64,000 nucleotides of DNA from Marsupella aquatica (GCA_973895155.1 OZ316891.1:30876001-30940000), one strand, 5' to 3'. Shown: positions 47,325-59,200, counted from the stretch's first letter. The notes: generated from the sequence alone by a model not told the origin. Made by a program: numbers and translations.

Positions 47325-50164
47325 CTAAATTCTGGTGGTTGTTAACAAGTCCCAATGGCGAGGGGCAATGGGGATGCCATCTGGTCCAACCCAGCAATAT
47401 GGAGATGGCGGCCATGGATGAGCATTGTCAATTGCCGGAAAAGGTACCGCTATCTTCCTACAGAGCATAACAGAAAGTGTAATTAGCAAAGTCCTCTTGC
47501 CTACATCATACCTATATTCAGAGGGAGAGAATGGTTGGCAAGGCACTGTTACCTTGTGTGGTAAACCCATAGGAAAACTTGGAGTTGTGTGTAGGACTTC
47601 CGCCTCTTTGCGTGTAGTGGTAGCCAGACTTGTTTGCCATTTTTGGCTGATATATTGTAGCTTTCAATGAAGGGGATGCCCTGCCCATCAATACCAACTA
47701 CAGAATTGGGCAAAGCGGGGACAACATGCAATAAATTTTCTGCTGCATGGGTTAGCAGGAGACCTAATTCAGCCTTCCACCTGATCATACCCCATGACTC
47801 ATTGGAACTTGGCGGTGTGATGGTCGGGAGCAATCCTACCAGAACAGTGACGAGAACAATAGTAAGTTGAATTCATTCCACAAATCCACAGAAAATGTAG
47901 TAAGTAAAAGTGAAACGACCATCAGTCCTCCCTGAAGTCCTCTTATCTTACCTCCAATAGTGGCAAGAACCTTGAACTTCTCTGGGATTTTTGTCCTTGA
48001 TCCCTTTTTCCTGGTTGTTGGCTTCTTCTTGAGCCTTTTTTTCTCTACGGAAGGAGTACCCTGCAACACAGAACAGTAATCCATAAAGAGTCAAAATTGC
48101 CTATCATGTATATAAATAGGAGCAAACAATATTAAAATTGACAATGCCCCTAAATTTCAATGATATTGCAAGTCATAGTGACTGAACTGCAATTAACTTA
48201 GGGTGTTAGCACACTGAACTTACTACACATAACCAACTTACTACACATAAGAAATTGAATTGAAATAAAGAGTGTTACCAGACAAAATTGAAATAAATTG
48301 TACAGTGCTAGCAAGTGCCCATACCTTAGTAGTAGACGGCACATTTGTGGCTTGTGTGTTTTCAATATCCTCTTAATGCTCTGTACTAGTGTGTACTCCA
48401 GAGGTTTCACTGCCTCCGTCTGGTTCTTGCTCTTTTGTGCCTCCACCTTCATTTTCGTAGGATTCTTGATCATCTGGGAATCTAGTTTCATTTTCAATGT
48501 AGTTTGCTTGTTCAGTGGCTTGTTCGGAGCCTGATTCAGTGCCTTGGTCTCTTGCTTCGTTGCCTTCATGTTCAAAGGCGGATTCTTCATTGTTGGCTTG
48601 ATTTTTGGCATATTCGTTCTGCAGGACTTCTTGTTCTTCTTCATCACCACTACCTGAGTGTTTCTCTCCTTCATGACTATCTTCATGTGAAGGCTCTGTT
48701 CCATGGCTGATAGTGTTGGGGTCTTCTTCCGTAGCTTCCAAGACTTCCTTGTCCAACACTTCCTACCGACCAGAACAGCAATAAAAACAAACAAGTATGA
48801 ATTGTCGGAAGAGAAAGCTTGCAAACTAGAACAACAATAGAAACAAACAAGTATGAATTTTCAAAAGAGAAAGCTTGCAAACCAGAACAACAATAGAAAC
48901 CAACAAGTGTGAATTTTCAAAAGAGAAAAGCTTGCAAACCAGAAGAACAATAAAAACAAACAAGTACAAATCGTCGAAAGAGAAAGCTTGTGAAATGGTA
49001 CCTCAGCAACAACCATCTTCTTTTGTTTCTCCCTCTGGGTGGGTTTGTCATTGTTACGAGCTTCCCTTCTTTTTGCTCTTTCTTCTCGGTCAGGTTGAAC
49101 TTCTACCTGCTGCTCCTTTGCATGCATTGCTTTTTTCTTGCTCTTGGATGTAGGCTTTGTTGGGGGGTTTTCTGTTTCACGAGATGGCTTCCCCTTAGCC
49201 TTCTGGTTCTGGTTCTGTTTCTTTTTTGGCTTCTGTATGGGTTTTTCTATTACCTTTCGTGAGTGGAAGACATACTTCTCAGTTTGAAAATTGGTTTGCT
49301 GCAAGTTGCATTCAGGCATTCCATCATTGCTGCTCCAATCTTCGAGTTCACATTCCGGCAAACAGGCCTAACATGCAATCATTTGAAAATTCAGATCACA
49401 AGAAAGTTATGGCAGAACAGAGACACAAACAAACAAGTAATCATGTATGAGGCAGAGCAATTTGGTAAGCGACAAACCTTAGCACGCATCTCCTCAGGAT
49501 CAATGTCAGGACTATGCTTATTCCAAAATGCCAGTGTGTTGTCCCTAACACTAGACAATGTGCTTGTGAAGGCAGCTGATCACCTCCAGTGTTGGTACCT
49601 TTCTGTTGCCTTCTTAACTATCCATTCGGTTTCATCCCCCTCGTGGTTGATCTTCAAATTATGTGCCCAGCGTAACCACCATGTCAACTTCTGCCTCTTT
49701 TGCTTCCACACCCGTCCACGAAATGACGCAAGTGTTGATTCTCTATTATGTTCAATCGCTGCTGTACTTGGTGGATTCCTGAACATTTGCATGCCAGAAC
49801 AGTGAACATGACACAAAACATCACATAAATGCTGTCATGGCAGAATAGTCACATATAATGCAAATAAAGTTACACACCTTTGTCGGGCTGAGGTCTTCGG
49901 ACGACCTTTCTTACATTCTCTTGGGTTCATGCGATGTAAGGATTGCATGTGATCCAGGAAGGAGGTTCTTCGGATGAAATGTGTACAACTATCATCAGTC
50001 ATCACCTTCCAAACATAACCAGATCCTGAAGTTCTGAGAAAGGAAGGGTTTTTCTGCCAGACCCAATGCACATTCTCTTGTGCCTCAGGAAATTGTGCCC
50101 ATACTTCAGGTGGTGGGACAGGCAACTTGCTTTTCCTAGCCTGACTTGAAAATGACCGAGGCAT
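47325..50164 (-). pseudogene. Second gene of the Mutator-like element (mudrB position), unknown family
   Basis: Seven exons, 5' to 3': 50164-49878, 49778-49478, 49367-49002, 48762-48325, 48060-47952, 47835-47553 and 47457-47325. All are GT-AG with consistent phases, total 638 aa. The start ATG at 50164 has context GTGACCATGCC. The N-terminus is Trp/His/Cys-containing (WVWQKNPSFLRTSGSGYVWK, SFLDHMQSLHRMNPREC), followed by the helix FRGRVWKQKRQKLTWWLRWA. The middle is very basic (KPIQKPKKKQNQNQKAKGKP), then very acidic (GSGDEEEQEVLQNEY), then basic again. The C-terminus is Trp/Pro-rich (HPWPPSPYCWVGPDGIPIAP). Two in-frame stops: TGA at 49580-49582 and TAA at 48373-48375. No known domain recognised. 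Its position mirrors maize mudrB, but I see no evidence of homology. Likely nuclear, and possibly an integration or silencing accessory factor (inference only). Confidence 0.7.
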
Positions 50165-50229
50165 GGTCACAACACTATAAAATCGTCGAGATCATACTCA
50201 CTGCAGAATGAGCAACTTGGTGTCATAAT

Positions 50230-50612
50230 CCAGAACGGTAACACAAACAAAGAGTTTAGAGTTTAACTTTTATGAAAAATGATGATAACATGGCGCAAGT
50301 TGCAAGCTCAGTGGGGAACCTTCCGGCCCCGCTTCTGCCACAAGATCTAATCAAGAAGAGCATGGGGATGGTTGTCTCAAAGAAACACACCGTCATCGTC
50401 GTTGCAAGGGGCAGTGTTGCACCAATCTCTGCTTTCCAGCCGCACAATTGTCGAAACCCAAAAGAGCTCAAGTCTATGGAAAATTGAGGAAGTTACTGTC
50501 ACAAAACCAGAACAGTAACACAAATAGAGAGTTTAGAGTTTAGGTTTAGGAAGAACGACAATTGCATACCGCAAGTTGCAAGCTCAAACAGGGGACCTTA
50601 TGCCCCACGCCA
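50230..50612. repeat. ~104-bp direct repeat upstream of the second gene
   Basis: Copies at about 50230-50333 and 50507-50610 share CCAGAACxGTAACACAAA, AGAGTTTAGAGTTTA, and GCAAGTTGCAAGCTCA, spaced about 277 bp apart. They lie between the right terminal repeat and the start codon at 50164, so could belong to its promoter. Confidence 0.7.
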
Positions 50613-50696
50613 CAAAATGCAAGTCAACATTGCATAAGAAACACAGACTGACAAACTTTCTCATCAAACACAGAGTCTCTGCAGGTGTCAGTCAAG

Positions 50697-51583
50697 CGTT
50701 CCCAAGGAATGATAGCTTGATTAAGAGTCCAAACAAGTGACAATGCGGAGAACTTCCTAGGAGGTGGGTCCTGAATCACGCCCCCTATCATGTCCATTAC
50801 AACTAGGGTACGTCACATCCAATACCTGTGTGGGATTGGTAGAACGACTACACAAACACCATTGTTCTAACACATTTTACATGGAAAGAGATGACGGAGG
50901 CAATCTGTCCCACGATCAATGCTCCTCAATAGTGATAGGGTCCACACATGCAAAAAGTGCACTGCAACACGTTGCCACTAACCTGATCTTGATCTTCTCT
51001 TGCTTGGGGTAGAGGCGCCAAGTACAGAACGCTAAACATTACTGAGGTGCTTAGTGAAACAAATTAGAACCTAATACGGAAGACATTGTTAACATAATCC
51101 GTGGTGAAGAAAAAGTAAAAACATATATGCACAGTGGAAAAACTCAATCTTAACTGAAAAGGCCGAATCGCATTTGATAGTGCGCGTGGGAGACAAGAAA
51201 CAAGAGCTCAAGACTATGCAAACTTTGGGCAGAACACTCGCACGCGCTAGAAAATGATATGACGACAGAACGCACAACGCTGCACATCGAGTATTTCCAG
51301 TAGCGGGACCACAATGAAATAACTGAGAATGAGAACATGTGACAAAAATAGAGGGGGACTGGAGGCCGGGTAAGCTTGTCCCACGCCCTAAAGGCCATGA
51401 AATTTGAAATGGACGGAAATTTTCTGTCCGTCGCCGATCGGGGCTAATACGTTTCAAGTGCGCCAGAACGGTGATTGACAGACGCGCGGGCTTGCGGGCG
51501 CAGCATTGGGATTAGTGACGGGTAGGGTACGGGGCCCCAAGAAGGCTGGGGAGCCTTAATGCGGTGTTGATTTAACCCGATGT
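50697..51583 (-). repeat. Right terminal inverted repeat of the Mutator-like element
   Basis: 887 bp, the complement of the left repeat without the nested insertion. Its inner end carries a copy of the transposase start region in minus orientation that cannot continue into a transposase frame here. It should act as promoter side for the second gene. Confidence 0.9.
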
Positions 51584-51591
51584 TCATTCCT

Positions 51592-53553
51592 GGCATTCCC
51601 CTCTATTTATTGCTTGGAAAACGTGTCACTCTTTATTTCACACCAAATATAATATAATTCTAGTTTATTCCTTCTCTTGGTGAGCTTCTTTAATTTTTGT
51701 GCCCTTCAAATTCAAATGACGACCACCCTATAAAAAGGCGCAACTGTTTATTATAGAAGTTAATTGTTCTCAGAGCAAAACGTGGTGAATCTAGGCTACC
51801 AAAGTAGCCAAAAGTACTAGAAACAAAATAAGAAAGTGGACAAAAATGATTGTTTTGTGATACCAAAAATTCTAGTACTAACAGTGGAGGTTTTACCCAT
51901 CCCCTCTCTACTGAAATGGATGAAATGGATTTGAACCCCATGGGACACTGAGGGGAAAGGGCTCACAACTCCATGGGACTGCAACTGCTGCCCACTATTC
52001 TATTTAGGGAAATTGGGATAGAGTCGCAGAACTCGACCACCCTGCTACTTACCTCCGGCGTCGCTGACTCCGTCGCCAAACTCCTCTATGGTCCAGGCCT
52101 CCGGAACAGTCATCCAATGGGGACTAAGTACGGGGACACTAGTGGTTAATGAAGCATTGCACTAGCAAAGGCAGTTGATAACGCACACTAAAGACTTAGA
52201 CTAGCATTGGGAGCTGGTTGGGTCATGGGAAGGGTCGAATTCAAGGTGGACCATCCGGAACCCTAGACGGACATTGAATTATGAGGGCTTAAGTGAAAGC
52301 TCCTCTTGGGGCCAAGGCCAAAGAAGTTTACTTCGTGCGCAACGGACGATTGGTGCATGAGATATGGGGAGGCGCAATGTAGCCGTCCAGGACCCCCAAT
52401 TGACGATGGGTTTGGAGAGCTCAATCACGAGCACTGGGTTTGGCCCAATCATAATGGGCTAAGACACTTCACTTATAGCCATCTAACTAGAAAGTTATGG
52501 ACATAACAAATTAGGTGTGTGTCCATGCAATTATGTACTACCAAATTCTCGATCATCACATGAAAATCAAAACTTCACCAGTTTCTAATATGATTTATGA
52601 ATAGGATAATGTCCTGGTTAGAGGGCATTATGAGATATAATGCCCTGAAAAATGAGGGCGGCAGCCCAAGTTTTGAGGGCATTATTCTCATAATGCCAGT
52701 AACTAGAACATTAATGTGCATAAAAATTTGAGTGAGTTTTGGGTAACAAACAAGAAAAAGTGAATCTAATAGAAAATCCAAGTAAAAAGGCCTACAATTG
52801 GCCAAAGGCATGAAAGAAGTTAAAAAACAAATCTTGTGATTTTGATACAAGTTATTATGTTATTTTATTTGGTAACACTATATTTGGGTTTTACCTTTTC
52901 TATTTTTGTGATATTTCACATAATGTACTCCTCAAAAGAAAGGAGTCTGAATGCAAAATTAATGCACTCAAAAATACAAAGAGAAAAATCATAAAATTCT
53001 TTATTGTCATGGAATTAGATTAATCTTCTTGGTAAAAAGTTTATGAAAAAATTATAGCCATTTGTTTATGTCCAAAACCCGTCACCCCTAACTTAAACTT
53101 TTAGACTCATTACTAGTAATAAGGCATCCGTAACTGTGAAAGGCATCCCCATCCACTGTATGTTCAGGCAATTCAAAATCTGTTAAAACATTACTATGCA
53201 GGTGGATCCTGTTGTAGGGTGCTCAACGGACAGCTGACCACATCCACGGACAGCATTAGCCGCGCAAGAACGGGAGGAGATCCACGGGGTACAGCACATT
53301 ATTATCTAATCAACCACGAGTAAGAATCCTGCAGCAGTAAACACGCGAAGTCCGTTATTGGCCGGTAAGCGTCGGAACTTCGCTTGCCGGCGAGTAGGGA
53401 TGTTTAATCCCGGTGACGGACTTGTAGTTTCCCGCCCACCGGGGTTCCTGTTCGTACTGGCGAGGTTCCTGTTCGTTCATGTGCACCGCGCCTTTTTCTT
53501 CCGTTACGGGAATTTGCTTTCACGCCCGTTGTGAGTCGCTTTGGAACGACGAT
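51592..53553. other. AT-rich region without recognised gene
   Basis: Contains a cluster of small palindromes at 52619-52700 (AGGGCATTAT and its complement ATAATGCCCT, repeated). The part after 53200 becomes GC-richer and is probably the promoter of the gene at 54024. Confidence 0.4.
52619..52700. repeat. Palindrome cluster built on GGGCATTAT
   Basis: AGGGCATTAT and ATAATGCCCT face each other across 5 bp (about 52622-52646). A further GAGGGCATTATT and ATAATGCC follow by 52700. Short hairpins of unknown role. Confidence 0.6.
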
Positions 53554-53746
53554 CGACCTTCAACATTTGGTTGTGAGACATATTGGAAATACTCCTCCTG
53601 CTCGACGTTCAACATTTGGTTGTGAAACATATTGGAAACAGGCTCCTGCTCGACGTTCAACATTTGGTTGTGAAACATATTGGAAACAGGCTCCTGTTCG
53701 ACTTTCAACATTTGGTTGTGAGACATATTGGAAACACGCTCCTGCT
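53554..53746. repeat. Four tandem copies of a 48-bp unit upstream of the coiled-coil gene
   Basis: Copies at 53554-53602, 53603-53650, 53651-53698 and 53699-53746, each CGACxTTCAACATTTGG then TTGTGAxACATATTGGAAA and CTCCTGCT. The array lies 280 bp before the ATG at 54024, so in its promoter or leader. Weaker GCATTGGA echoes follow to about 53960. Confidence 0.9.
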
Positions 53747-54023
53747 CGACTCGAAGCATTGGAATTCCGTTTCAGTCTACCGTTAGTTTGCGAGGGCATT
53801 GGAGTGCCGATCTTTCGAACGATTTAACGACCTCCTTCACGATTCGGTTGGGAGGCATTTTGGGACGCTGCTGCTGGGATTGAAGCTATTTTGATCCTGT
53901 CTTGGTCTTTCGGTCTACGGATTTGTGCTGGTTTTGAGACATTTGGACGAAGCTGGACGTGAAGCATTGCGGCTTGAAGTAGGTTTGTCTTTGACCGTCG
54001 CCAATTGAGTTTGAGGGCATTCC

Positions 54024-56276
54024 ATGGCGAAGGAGAACGTGAATGAGGCCCAGAGCGAGGCTAATGCAGCGGCACAGTCGCCGCTCTTGAAATCGCCATT
54101 GAAAGAGGCGCAGGTAAGAAGATTTTATTTCCTTGTGACTTCAATTTGGCCGTAGGTAGGAAGACCCGAATGAGTTGCAGTGTAGTTTTGCTCTTGCGTC
54201 GTCTTCGTGGTCGGTTTCGTACGCGTGACATGGCTTTTGTAGCAGGAGTATCTTGAGGAATAAGACTGTGGTCGACATTGTATGTCCGAATTTCTATGTG
54301 CGTGTGAGAAAGAAATTGAAGCCCACGAGTGAACGGTTTAAGGTTGCGGCTGTTTGAAAAGTCACGTCGAAAATGAGTGATGAGGTGCCATACGTTGATT
54401 AATAGAGGTGCCTGCAATTCTTTGATGCTTCTCCAACTGATTGCGGATATAAGTCGGATGCGTACAAACTGCCACATATCTCTTGCTCACCATTATTAAG
54501 AGATTCCTCTCCTTTCCTCCTTCTGCCATGGAAGTGTCTTGTGGTCATGGTGTCTCCTATGTCTATGATGTGTCCGAAGCCCGTGGGCGCCATGCTACTG
54601 TGGTTGGAACATTCCTTACTTGCTGAAGAAGTCCTACTCTAAGTTTTGGATTCGATTAACGACATTTCGAAGGAGTGCTTGGAGTTTGAACTTGTACAAC
54701 ATGCCATCTGTGTCCATGACAGTTAGCGATTGTCAGGAATCTCGCCTTTGCTGATTGTTCCATCGTTCGTTCATTTGTTCACTGTCTTCCTCATTCCGCT
54801 GTGTCACTTGTACCGGACGCGAATTGTTCGCTGATTATTCCATCGATTCTTTCATTTGTTCACTGTCTACCTCATTCCCCTGTATCACTTATACCGGATG
54901 CAAATTGTGCAGATGGACGATAATAAAGAGAACCAGGCCGTTGATAACAATAACGCGAGTGAGACTGAGAAATCGGACACAAAACCGGAGGTGCCACCTT
55001 CTGCAGACATCGACAAAGTTACCTCCGTGAGTCTTTCACTCATACATTGCGTTTGTACGGAATATCTAAATAATTTCTCTACCTTGAATAGTATCAGCTG
55101 TTATTACTATCAGACTGAATTTCGGCTAAAATGTCTTTGATGGTCGCTCGCTTAGGTTTTAATCTGAGGAAGAATGCCCTTCATCTAATTTTCTGTGTCT
55201 CCGTCTCTACAGGATTTGCTCCAGTCCAGGACCGATCTCCTCGGCCGTGTTCAAAATCTTAAGAAGGTAAGAGTGACTCCCCGAAAACTTAGTGCTCGGT
55301 ATAATGTTTCTGTTCCCTCTGAGAGCAATTCAATTCTCTGCGGGATAGTGCTTGCAGAAGTATAGGATTCCCGGTAATAAGCAATCGTCGTAATATTTCG
55401 ATGCGAATGTATTGGACTCGTCTGCCGTTTGCCCGGTCAATGCAAGACAGTCTGCATGCTCTGAAAATTGGCAATGTCGGTCTTCCAGGATCTCCAGGAT
55501 TGGAGAGGCAAGCTAGACTCTCAGGTGAAAACGTATCGCCAGGTCCGATATCTCTACCTCCTTGTACTTCATTTGCATGAAAGGCATGATAAATTGAACT
55601 TTCGGCTTCTACTAATTTGAGTCAGTGACCCTAGTCATGTGGCATTCTGCCATTTCATGCCAAACTTTTGCTTCTTGTCTTGAGAAAACTCATTTTCGCT
55701 TTGCGCAGGAACTCGGAGAATTACGATCTACACTCAACTCCGAAGTCGAGCAACTGAGAAATGTAGGTCTTTCAGCAAAATTGACTTTCGATTGCTCTGT
55801 TTTCCTCGCAAAGTTGTGCTTCCATCATCGTCTCCCAGTTTTGGTTGGACTAATAGGGAGATTGCAGTCTCCCCAGTTGAAAAGGTAGGAATAGGTCTCT
55901 CGTTGGTGAAGTACACACCTTTAATGAGTGACCCTTGTGTGTTCTCTTCTTGAGGTTGCTTCCAAATCCGTCTACGATGCATTTACATTGTATCTGTATT
56001 ATCCATCATTCAGGAATTTCAAGCCTTGAGGACCACACTGAAAAAGCAACTGGATGCCACCAATAGCCTTGCGGAACTGGTATGTTGTAAAGCTGCAATT
56101 ACTTGGTTGGTCTGGTTGAATTTTGACTAGACTCTGCATTTTTCGATCATTTGGTCGCTTGGCACGTGTCACGGTCGAAGTGACCCCCACTCTAGAATCT
56201 GAGGAAGATGTTCTCACTTTCCTACTTGTTTATGTGGCAGGGACCGAGCTCGTCGCCAGAGAAAGCGTCCGTGTGA
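54024..56276 (+). CDS. Small conserved-looking coiled-coil protein, function unknown
   Basis: Seven exons: 54024-54113, 54913-55026, 55213-55266, 55489-55542, 55709-55762, 56014-56079 and 56241-56276. All are GT-AG, all phase 0, for 155 aa. The start has context TTCCATGGCG. The N-terminal 68 residues are polar and acidic (KENQAVDNNNASETEKSD). The rest is one coiled coil: DLLQSRTDLLGRVQNLKK, DLQDWRGKLDSQVKTYRQ, ELGELRSTLNSEVEQLRN, then EFQALRTTLKKQLDATNS. The tail is GPSSSPEKASV. Exons 3, 4 and 5 are each exactly 54 nt (18 codons). From memory, a short plant family with SWRSKLDTQVKVYREEL-like wording looks similar, but its function is unknown to me. The last exon is the least certain. No membrane or catalytic motif was found. 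Confidence 0.75.
54750..54910. repeat. 80-bp tandem duplication at the 3' end of intron 1
   Basis: Copies at 54750-54829 and 54830-54910 share GCTGATTxTTCCATCG, TTCATTTGTTCACTGTC and TACCGGAxGCxAATTGT. The second copy abuts the acceptor of exon 2 (AG at 54911-54912). The first ends in TTCGCTG, so it lacks the AG. Confidence 0.85.
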
Positions 56277-59200
56277 TGCAGTTATTGCACTTATGGTCGA
56301 ACTCGTTATGCAGTAGGGACATTTAATTTATGCAAAGCCCTAAATTAATATTTTGAGCTGTCCTATGCTCGTTTTTCATATTTTAAGCTGGTCTTTGCCA
56401 TACTTAGTTCTGTAGATAAGTGTGTTATGAATTGTCATGCTCTCGAATAGCAATGACAGGTGTACCTGAATGTAACCTACAATACAGCATTGTAAGTTAA
56501 GTTCTAAATGATGTATGGATTCCCATGTCCTCACATTATCATTACCCCCTATCATACGAACTGCCAGAGGGGGGGAAATGAGGATCCGCAACTCGGCTTG
56601 TGGCGTGAGACAATTGACCTTCACTGGTTGCTGCGATGCGAACTTTTTGTTGCGGATTGCTCGGTTAAAATGAATGGTGGCTGGTTTTGGCAGCTTCTCG
56701 TTTAATCTGGTACTTCGTTTAACATGGATATGCAAGGTTTGTAGGGCCCTGTGTTCTTAGTCCATGACTGTCCATTTCTTGTTTAAGGCTTTGCCACTAC
56801 TTGGAGATGTATGTAGTGTGTTACTTCATATCTGCGTTAATATGAATCTGTAACGTTAATATATTGCGGTGTCTGTTAGGCAGCTTCTGCCTTAACATGG
56901 TGCTTAAGTGTTCGTTTTGGAGTTGCGGGGTGCGACGGTACTTCGTTATATGGATGCGCAAAGGTTGTCTGGGACTATGTTCTTAGTCTATCTATGACCT
57001 CCCTTTTGTTGTTTAATTCGGATAGTTCTTTGCAACTATATAACTAGATGTAGATTCAGGCGATGAATCATGACTCGAGCCTTCCCAACGCATGGATATT
57101 GAGCTACCTGAGGTTCTGTTTCTGGTTTGAAGTGGGCTCTCGTCCCTCCAACGAAAGTAACGAAAGTAACGAAAGTGGTGGGGCTTCCTTCGAGCTCAGA
57201 TTTGTTGCTGGCAGCTCTGGAAAGTCAGTTCCAGCTGGTGACTGATGCGAAGATTATGGCCAAGATTTTGCAGCGTCTCAAACGTCAATTGCACATGGAA
57301 TGATAGAAGCAGTTAGCTCAGGTTGAGCCAGGATTCTCACCCTTCTGTTCTGTAAGATTTTGGTCAGAGTTGGCAGGTCTTCCATGGTCGACTTGTGTTA
57401 TGTTGTTGTCATGACTTCAAGAAAGACATACTCTGTCGCCGCCGTGCATACATTTCGTGTCTGCCTATTGGAAAATGTTACTCTCGATAATTTCAGCTCC
57501 TTTGAAGGCAGAAATCAAGTTTGTGACGTCCTGTCTGCGTTCTCGTTTACAGAGTCAAACAATTACTCATCGTGCTTCTTGACGCACTGGGAGAAACACT
57601 GTTGTAACGAGCGACTACGATGTGGTCCACAATTTGAACGTCCTGTGATCTATTGTCAGATTGACAGCCATCAATCATTGTCTTCAATGGGAGTAAAAGG
57701 AGGAAGCACTTCAGATCTGCCCAAGCTGAGTCAGCTGAGGCAATAGATTTTGTGCCTTGTGATTGCTGGGACCCACTCCTCCCAATGATCATTGTACAGT
57801 AGGATTCCGATCGGCGCAAATGCTTGACTGAACCGCAGGAATCCGAATCCACCATGTGGAGAATGAGGCAGCCCCATCAATAGGGCATTTCTCTGGCACT
57901 TAGAAGCCACGGCTAGCCCACTTGCATATCTTTAGTTCCGCATATAGGATAGAGGTCTTTTCAGGATCGGGATTCGGAAATCTAGGTGCTTTTCGGAGGA
58001 GATGCTGCCTAATCCGTCCTGCGGATCATTGGCACCTGGGGCCCACTCTAATTCCGTTAGATAAGTGTTCCACTGATGACGTCTACATACATTTTATTGC
58101 CTCGTGTCTGAACGTTATCTGAATCCTTGGACCCTGACTTTCTGAAGAATTGTTTAGCAGGCCACTCGCTTCTTTGGTCCTCCACCCCCTCTATTAGAAA
58201 TTGACTACGCGCTGTTGCTCACCGTGAACATCGTAGGACCAATCAGTATTTTAATGTAACCACTGTAGGACCAGGTAAATTTTGTAGACCTGGACACTTC
58301 CACGCACGTTGTTTACACCCTGTCTCCTTGTGTAATTCCGGTATGTGCATTAGAAGCACGAAAATGCTCATTTGTTTAATAGATTATATATACCCTATTG
58401 AAGGTCTTGTTACATGCTTCCAGTATGTGCATGAAAAAGAATATGCACCAGTTGGATCTATCTCATCTCTACTCTCACGAACATTTTACACGTGAAAAAG
58501 AGTCAAGGCTTCGATGACGTCAATTGCTGCACGCACTAAGACGATATAATCTGAACATCGTATATGTGCCACTGTTTGGAAGGCGTTCTACCCTTTGTAA
58601 GTTACCAAAATCTTTCCATTATGTTCTGTGGGCACCTCCTGCATACCAGTTTATGATTGGGACAGGTCTAAATCTATGACGTCTGATCTATTTTACAGTT
58701 GGTGGATAATTTACACTCACTATGAGAACAACATTTTGGACAGAGGTAGCGGAGATGTGTTAAGCAAGTGTATGTGTACCCCGGTCATTTGTACGCCGTT
58801 GTTATGTGATGCCATAACAAAGGTTGGCTGTGACGTTTTGGACTTTTGATTTTTTGGCAACACTTATACAGGGTACAGTAGTTTGGCAAGGTTTTTGTTT
58901 TGTTTGCTTTCCTCGGAAAACTCAATGGATTTCATTGAGAAAGCCAGCATACTACAAGGGGTTTGGAAAGGTTTTTGTCCCTACCATAAAACAATTTTAT
59001 GTCCTTGGTCATACCTCAGTTTTGACTCTGCTTTGACAAGCCCTAATGTACAGGCAGAGGCACAGAAGTGCTACAGTGGAGCCGATCCTGATGGTACCAA
59101 GTTCAAAATTAGATCAAATGTGATTCTTAGAGGTTTTGGGCGATGATAGAGTTGCGCAATTGAGTCACATGTAGGATTCAGTTATGGCAATAGTAATGCC

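Larger units (their letters stand above)
41750..51591. mobile_element. Mutator-like (MuDR-type) DNA transposon with two convergent genes
   Basis: Element 41758-51583 (9.8 kb). Terminal inverted repeats start AC(A/C)xxGGGTTAAATCAAC, and continue for about 890 bp on each side. The perfect 8-bp direct repeat TCATTCCT flanks it at 41750-41757 and 51584-51591; a 9-bp duplication with one mismatch is also possible, the usual MULE size. Inside are a DDE/SWIM transposase gene (+, 42845-46371) and a second multi-exon gene (-, 50164-47325) facing it. Both contain in-frame stops, so this copy is probably not autonomous now. Confidence 0.93.

Noticed and set aside
48198-48824. 208-codon minus-strand frame overlapping exon 4 of the second transposon gene
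   Set aside because: It is a different phase of the same strand. The phase with acidic composition joins all seven exons consistently, whereas this one joins none.
57360-57746. 128-codon plus-strand frame downstream of the coiled-coil gene
   Set aside because: Amino-acid composition is unremarkable, no motif was found, and no join to the upstream exons is needed, since an in-phase terminal exon ends at 56276.
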